64,000 nucleotides of DNA, from positions 65,924,171 to 65,988,170 of the forward strand of contig CM022303.1 of NCBI GenBank assembly GCA_011799875.1. The letters are read 5' to 3'. The position numbers were made by a program, and so were the translations under genes. A model generated the notes under the pieces. It did not search any database and was not told the origin of the DNA. It saw nothing but the letters and a program-made list of their open reading frames with translations. This DNA comes from Thinopyrum elongatum. Lineage: Eukaryota > Streptophyta > Magnoliopsida > Poales > Poaceae. The number at the start of each line of letters is the position of its first letter. Position 1 is the first letter of the stretch. Positions 58,101 to 64,000 of the stretch are shown piece after piece.

Positions 58101-60436
58101 TATGAACAACCTTCTTGCAAGATACCTTATGCAATGGGCTAGACTGTGTAAAACTCTAAATGAATTATGAAAATAAATATAGATGGTAATACACCGATGG
58201 AAGGTATAGTAACATTTACTATGTTCCCTGTGTATACCTAAACCTCATTCCTGGCTAGTCTTTCAGGCCATAGTAGTTCTTACATCGAGTTGCAACAGAA
58301 TGCAATCAAGCGGGTATCTTTTTGATTAACTCACAATACCCAAGAATCAGTGATTAAACATTTAATCATAATTCCCAAGAACTATATCTTTGACCAGCCT
58401 TCTATACATCAAAAACTTGTATGACATTCATACATGAGCTAGATATTCCAGTCTTCTTTCTTTTGCCTTTATACTTCTAACAGTTTAACTTTCAGTATTT
58501 CTCCTACTCTCAGAAGAAGCACTCAACTTAAGAGTGGCGTTAGCCCCGGACTTCCTAGGTGTGTTATCACACTAACACCCTTCAGACACTTCCTTTCTCT
58601 TTAAGTTGTTGTTTTATTCACCTTTCATCATATGACAGGCGTTCTTCTGGATCCCTCTCTTATCAGTCTAATGCATAGTAAACTTCTTTACTAATAGTTT
58701 GCAAACAAACATTGCTTTGGATATCTCATATCTTTTAGCCTTTGTCTGTCTTTGAAAAATGATTTTCAGATTCCATGAATATCACATAACTATCCAAACT
58801 TTCGAAGTTCGGGTCTCATGGAAGCAAACATATTGCACTTGACTGAAACGGAATTCTAGCTTTTGGATCGAAGGACGAGTGTCACATGATCCATAGCATA
58901 AGCGAGAGAATACCGAAAGTACGCGATAGGACAAAGTCCTTCTCGGCACTCTTGAGGACAATCCTCACATTACGTTACCAACCGTAAAGTTTTAACCAGA
59001 TATTTAATAGCTTATTCAATTTTAACAGGGAAGGTGGAAACACGAGCCATTATCCTATAACTGTTAAGCAAACCACACTTAGACATTGTTCATAATTAAT
59101 TGCACTGAGAATTAAACAAGTTAATTCAACAGTGCGCTCCCACTCAAATCAATGTCTCTCATAATTGATTGTGAGTGATTCAAGGTCCGCATATCAATTC
59201 AACGCCATTGACGGGTTCATCACTGATGACGTGAATTTCAATCGGTAGGCCAACTTGCCAATCACATCTCTATGTGACTCTTATCCATCTTTCGATGCGT
59301 GTGTTCCGAGCTCAGGACTATCCTGCCTGAACGTCAAGACAACCAAGTGGTCACGCAGTGAGGTCTGACCTTCACCCGCCTTACACCTCTCTAATCGTTC
59401 GTGCTCATGTGTACATGGCGCACCCCGAAAAGATACGTGTTGTAGATGGTGCTACACTTGGGAGAACACTAACTACTTGATATTTTTGTGAGAGATCACC
59501 CTAATAAAAGCGGCTACCATGCAATCAAGAAGGGTGCATCATAAGGGATAAACATCTCAGGCAATTCATAATAGCATGATATGGTATAGCCCTTTCTGAC
59601 GGAGAAGTCTTGTATTCCTTCGTCTTCGGCATTCACGTCGGTGATCACCTTCGCGAAGATTGCCACCACCTTGTCGATGCAGCAGATAATATTGCTATCT
59701 CTATAGCTAATAAAATAATGCATTACACAAGGTTGACACACAGGTCATTTAAAGTGCAATCATATGGCTCCAGCCATCATGCCGAATCATGACATGCAAG
59801 TCATGTTAATCAATTTACATTATATAGTCATCTCATACATAATCAAATTATTATGAGCACCGCTATACCACATCACATGCACATGTAAACCCTCCTGCAA
59901 AACCAAGTTAGACGCCTCTAATTGGTTCATGCAAAAACTTGTTTTTCGTGGCTTCTAAGGTTTCGAAACAAACCGAAGCTACCAACGTCCATCATCAAGT
60001 ATGATAATTCAAGTCGCTAGATTAACTTTCCAGGGTGTATGAAAACCGAGATAATAAAATCTCGAGCCCCATACTAAACTTCGTCATACGCATGACCACC
60101 GTGCAGATCATATCTGCATTGCCCTTTTGTCTGCGAAATTTCATCTTTCTTTTTAACTACGGTGGAATTCAATGAACTGTTAGCACTTCGTTGATCAATC
60201 AGGATCGTGGATTGCCAGAACATTGGAACTCCACCATGCTGTTATCAAGATCAGAAATATGCAAATTCCAGGGAAGCAACAAGAACCTCGGGTAACAGAT
60301 TTCATCTGCTACCCGCACAAATAATTTTCAGTAATAGAACTCATCTACTACCTAATTACATTGTGCAACACCCATACATCTCCATGTATTCTAGATCGCA
60401 ACCTGCATCTACGCATAGCACGGCTCATGATGCCAC
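55121..60436 (-). pseudogene. Element 5 internal region, first copy
   Basis: It is 5316 bp, with the same fossil content as elements 2 and 3 in reverse. RNase H-end relics are near 55278-55560. An RT relic is at about 56451-56526. A linker relic at 56839-57147 includes KSDKCYFVGYPKMLGIPPS and FEENGSFKKVSGRIMQLD. The 180-bp repeat pair is at about 57840-58200. The PBS is at 60422-60435. No intact gene. Confidence 0.8.
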
Positions 60437-62465
60437 TGTAGGGTAACGCAGCAGAAAACAATAAATTTCCGACCTACGCACCAGCCCAGGACCACTACGG
60501 AGACTGCATACAAGGTTTGATCATTTTTGTTACCGACTCGTAGCGCAGCGGAAGTAGAGTCGATGACGATCGGCGGTGCAGATCCCCGCAGCTAGGATTT
60601 ACAACCTCCCAACCGCGAGGATGCACTCCCTCATGTTCCCCTCGGACAGCCCTCCGGGAGGCGGTCGAACAGTCCCCCGGACAGTGTCGCGGACAGCCCT
60701 TCGGGAGGACCTTCAAAACTCGGACGGTCACTCGGACAGCCCTTCGGGAGGACTCACAGAACTCGGACCGTCACTTGGACAGCCCTTCGGGAGGCACTCT
60801 TGAACAGCCCCTCAGGCACTAAGATCGAAACTACGACCTCTCTACAGAGTTGCACACATACGGTGTCATCTATCCGGCAGGGCTTTGTTGTCCAGAACTA
60901 GTTCCCACCGGAACCCAGACAGCCTTTCGGCTCTACGAAACTCTTTTCGTGGGAGGGAGAGAGAAGCCAGATAATTGCACAGCATGAGTATGAGAGCAAG
61001 GGATGAGTCTTTAGGCAGCCCCCTCCATCCCTATTTATAGGCCAAGCCCAAGGGTGGCTTCTCCAAGAAGCCAAGGGGAAAAATACCAAAGGACCCTCAA
61101 GGTGGCTTCTCCAAGAAGCCACCCAAAAAGCACTTTCACTATTCATGATGACATTTTCAGCGTCCGTTCGAACTGAAAATATTTATGTGGGCTTAGAACA
61201 TTTCCAGTACCCACTAAAATAATTTTCAACGCATTCTGGAACAATTCCAGATTAGTGATTTTCATCTGCGAAAAGCATCTGAAGTGGTTCCGGCAGCTCC
61301 GGAACATTTCCGGTTTTTCTTCGAGAAAATTCCCAAAAGTTTCCAGAATGATTCTGGCACCCTCCAAGAATTATCGGGCATGTGCCGAAACCAATTTGAC
61401 TTTATGGTATCCTCTGAAACAACTTTTCAGTTTCACCGGAACTCATCCGGTGACCTCTCTCTGCGGAACTTTTCCGCTGTCCGAAACTTTTTCGGTGTCC
61501 GAAACTTTTTCGGTGATTTTCTCTCAGACTCCCTGTCTAGTATTCAGCAGATAGATGACCCTTAAGCATGTGACCCTATAGGTTCGGTGAAGTATACACA
61601 TGACACGGAACCCCTTCCGATCAATGATCAACATCGGAGCCGTGGACACCCATATTGACCCCTATACCCACACGAATGAATATTCGAGTGAACCTCCAGT
61701 TGCCGTGTGCTATTCCTGTTGCTTCGCGATATGTTACAAATACCCGAGGTGAGACATGTTGTCATTCCCATGGATCAACAACTTGTCCACTATGCTAGTT
61801 ACCTCGTTACCGGTATTGTTCTCTTTTCTCGTTACCGTGTTCCGGCATCCCCGTGATCAAATCACAAAGTGTCTGGCCAGACGATGATGGATACCGTAAC
61901 ACCGAGAGGGCCCAGAGATATCTCTCCATCATCGGAGGAGCAAATCCCAATCTCGAGCTATCAAGTTACTTGACACACTTTTCCATGAACTCGTAAGCCG
62001 CCGTAATAGCCACCCATTTACGGATGACGTTTAACAAACCCCAAAGTTCATGAAGCAAGCATGAAGAAACTCGATACTCTCATGGTCTAAGGAATCATGC
62101 AAACGTTAACCATATCTGTGTTATTAACCATTAACTTGTGACGAATGTAACTCATAGCATAACATCAATCGGGTCGATTCAACACAAATGTTCTTCTAAC
62201 ATTGTGCCCTCAAAATTGCTGGCATAGACATGCCCATGATCAGGAAAACAGGACCATCATGCAAAACTTGAGCTAGTCTTAGAGGCTAGACTAGGAATAC
62301 ATTTTACCGTTTATTATTCCACACGTGCATATGAGTCTTCCTCCGAGCCTCGTGGTTATTGTAGACTCGAGAACCATAGCAGTTATAGCATGGAACATAA
62401 ACCTAATTATGAGCATCGAGATAAATAATAACATTTATTATTGCCTCTAGGGCATATCTCCTACA
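60437..62465 (-). repeat. Element 5, second (shared) LTR (2029 bp)
   Basis: It matches 53091-55120 at an offset of 7345-7346 with scattered substitutions. Inverted repeats CCGAAACTTTTTCGG are at 61481-61495 and 61499-61513. The TATA box is at 61033-61039 (minus strand). Confidence 0.9.
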
Positions 62466-64000
62466 GACTCCCACTTGCACTAGAGTCAATAATCTAGTTA
62501 ATGCTAATGCACTTCACACTTGTGGCACACCGGTGTAAATATGCTTCGCTTGTGGTATAGCCTGATGTCCAACGGATCTGACAACTTCATCTCCGTGTGT
62601 ATCTTTGCATATCCTCGTGTTTTCACGCTTTCACAAAATACATATTTTGTGTGGACTTGGCTTTGTATGTATGTGAATCACAGGCGAACCTGGATTCCTC
62701 AGACTGAGTTATGGAGCAACTACCTGCAGTAGTGTCCCATTGACAAAATCTATCTTGGAACCATGCTAAGTTCATGAATGAACTATATGATTCAACATCT
62801 TCTTTGTCGCTTTTAAATGCGGCAACATACTTCGCCTCTGTTATAGAATTTGCCACAGTGACTTGTTTGGAACAATTTCCAACTAACTGTGCCACCACAT
62901 TGTGTTTACACAAAACCCTTAACTTAAATCAAAAATCGCAAGGAGCATTGATGAAGACTGCTTCGATGTAACCTTTTACAACGAACTCTTCATGATCTCC
63001 GCTTGCGAGAAAACATGTCATCAATACTACTCTAGTACTTAATGACATCTTTCACTATTGTCCCATGATCAGTACTTTTGATCACTTTGGTATCTATACT
63101 CGCAACAACTTTGGAGTATTGGACATATCTGGTTGTTTTTACATACCATGGAATACATGATTAATCCAAACACGAAGGTGTGTGGAATCTCCATCATGTA
63201 TTTTGCTCATCAGTGTTTTTGGGACACCGATTCTTGCAAAAACTCTTTCCATGTGACTTCGGCAAGAATCACTCCTTGGTGTTTTAAATGCTAAAAAGTT
63301 TTAGCATCTTGTCAATATGTATTTATTGCTCAGCCCCATTAGGTAAATCTATCTCCATAGATCATCATGCCTAATATAAAGGCTATTTAGCCCAAGCACT
63401 TCATCGAAAAACTATTTTCAAATGAAGTCCTAATTCGTGTCAAGAAATTTATTTCCAATTAACAATGTGTCAAGCACACAATGGTTTTTTAGAAATTTTA
63501 TTATGCTCCCACTTACTTTCTTGAATCATAAGCATCTTCGTTACCCATTGATGAAGTCAAACCCCTTTGTCTATTTCATCAAAACACGAAGATTCCAACT
63601 CCATTTCGCTCTCTTCTGTCCATTGCTGGAACTCTGAAGTTTGCATACTTACTAGCATCCTCTGGACTGACAAAATACCTTGGACTGTAACACATGCAAG
63701 TCCTTGGTTTCATTTCCATCAGATGGAAATCCTATTGTCATCCATGTTTCATATCTCATGATTGAAATATGTATTAATTGCTAGTTCAACCCGAACCGAC
63801 TTTAAGCATCGCTACGATGAAACAACCTCATCGTAGTCAACTCCTTGAACTTGTTATTGCAACAAGTCGAGCTTTATGGATAAAACATTTTTTATCCGTA
63901 TCAGTTTTTAAGTTCCATAAATATTCGTTAGACTCTAAGTCTTCCGAAAGGTGTATCAAGGTTTTAATCTTGAATCACTTGTATGGAAACTAAGTCGGGT
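62466..64000 (-). pseudogene. Element 5 internal region, second copy (truncated by window)
   Basis: It begins GACTCCCACTTGCACTAG directly after the LTR, exactly as at 55121. It follows that copy to the window end with only scattered differences. For example, the short frame at 62520-62732 is identical in protein sequence to 55175-55387. The remaining body and a third LTR should lie to the right. Confidence 0.85.

Larger units (their letters stand above)
53091..64000 (-). mobile_element. Element 5: non-autonomous copia, minus orientation, tandem LTR-int-LTR-int
   Basis: This is the same family as elements 2 and 3, inverted. The order on the plus strand is LTR (53091-55120), internal (55121-60436, PBS at its right end), LTR (60437-62465), then a second internal copy (62466-64000, cut by the window edge). 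The second LTR is flanked by a PBS on its left and by a purine tract/3' internal sequence on its right, so it serves both units. The target duplication on the left would be CATAT (53086-53090); the right side is outside the window. Confidence 0.88.

Overview
The window is nuclear DNA of a grass, almost certainly a Triticeae species (wheat, Aegilops, rye or barley group). The reasons are a very high load of nested LTR retrotransposons, BARE/WIS/Angela-type copia LTRs (the ATATGCCCTAGAGGC block), a Sirevirus-type copia element, paired Helitrons, a Stowaway MITE, a grass-type SINE, and two plant-specific genes: a LysM receptor-like kinase and an ankyrin/PGG protein. No bacterial or organellar signal was seen.

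Region 1-19.3 kb is the gene-side part. Bases 1-1.9 kb hold repeats, including a tRNA-derived SINE. Two Helitrons of one family lie tail to tail at 1934-6949 (+) and 6990-10665 (-). The first carries exon-sized fragments of a soluble inorganic pyrophosphatase and of a CID-type RNA-binding protein. Helitron 2 ends only about 290 bp upstream of the one intact host gene, an intronless LysM receptor-like pseudokinase of the NFR5/LYK4/LYK5 type (10955-12937, +). Its 3' UTR has a diverged second copy at 15.1-15.24 kb, beyond a class II-like element carrying a broken grass transposon-associated ORF. A Stowaway MITE (16.2 kb) and 2 kb of unassigned DNA follow. Then comes the 3' half of an ankyrin/PGG membrane protein pseudogene (minus strand, 18.3-19.32 kb).

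From 19325 to the end of the window everything is nested retrotransposon. Level 1 is a Sirevirus-type Ty1/copia element (5' LTR 19325-20786, tRNA-Met PBS, gag-pol, ORF3). It interrupts the ankyrin/PGG gene, and its 3' LTR lies outside the window. Level 2 is a 9.67-kb non-autonomous copia element (25221-44573, TSD TCGAT) inserted in the RNase H region of level 1. Level 3 is a sibling of level 2 (34143-43823, TSD CCATG) inserted inside level 2's 3' LTR. Further right, an Angela-like element in minus orientation (from 47950) lies in the 3' end of the Sirevirus. Its LTR carries a hAT-like transposon, and its integrase is interrupted at 53091 by a third member of the level-2 family. That member has the structure LTR-internal-LTR-internal, a 7.35-kb tandem duplication running off the window.

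The most unusual content is the non-autonomous copia family. Three copies share 2.0-2.2 kb LTRs and a 5.3-kb internal body of nearly constant length. The body is a wreck of copia pol that was already broken before the copies spread. The LTRs combine arrays of short perfect inverted repeats upstream of the TATA box, interchangeable TATA-proximal modules, and a GC-rich CCTCCCGAAGGG array in the presumed transcript leader.
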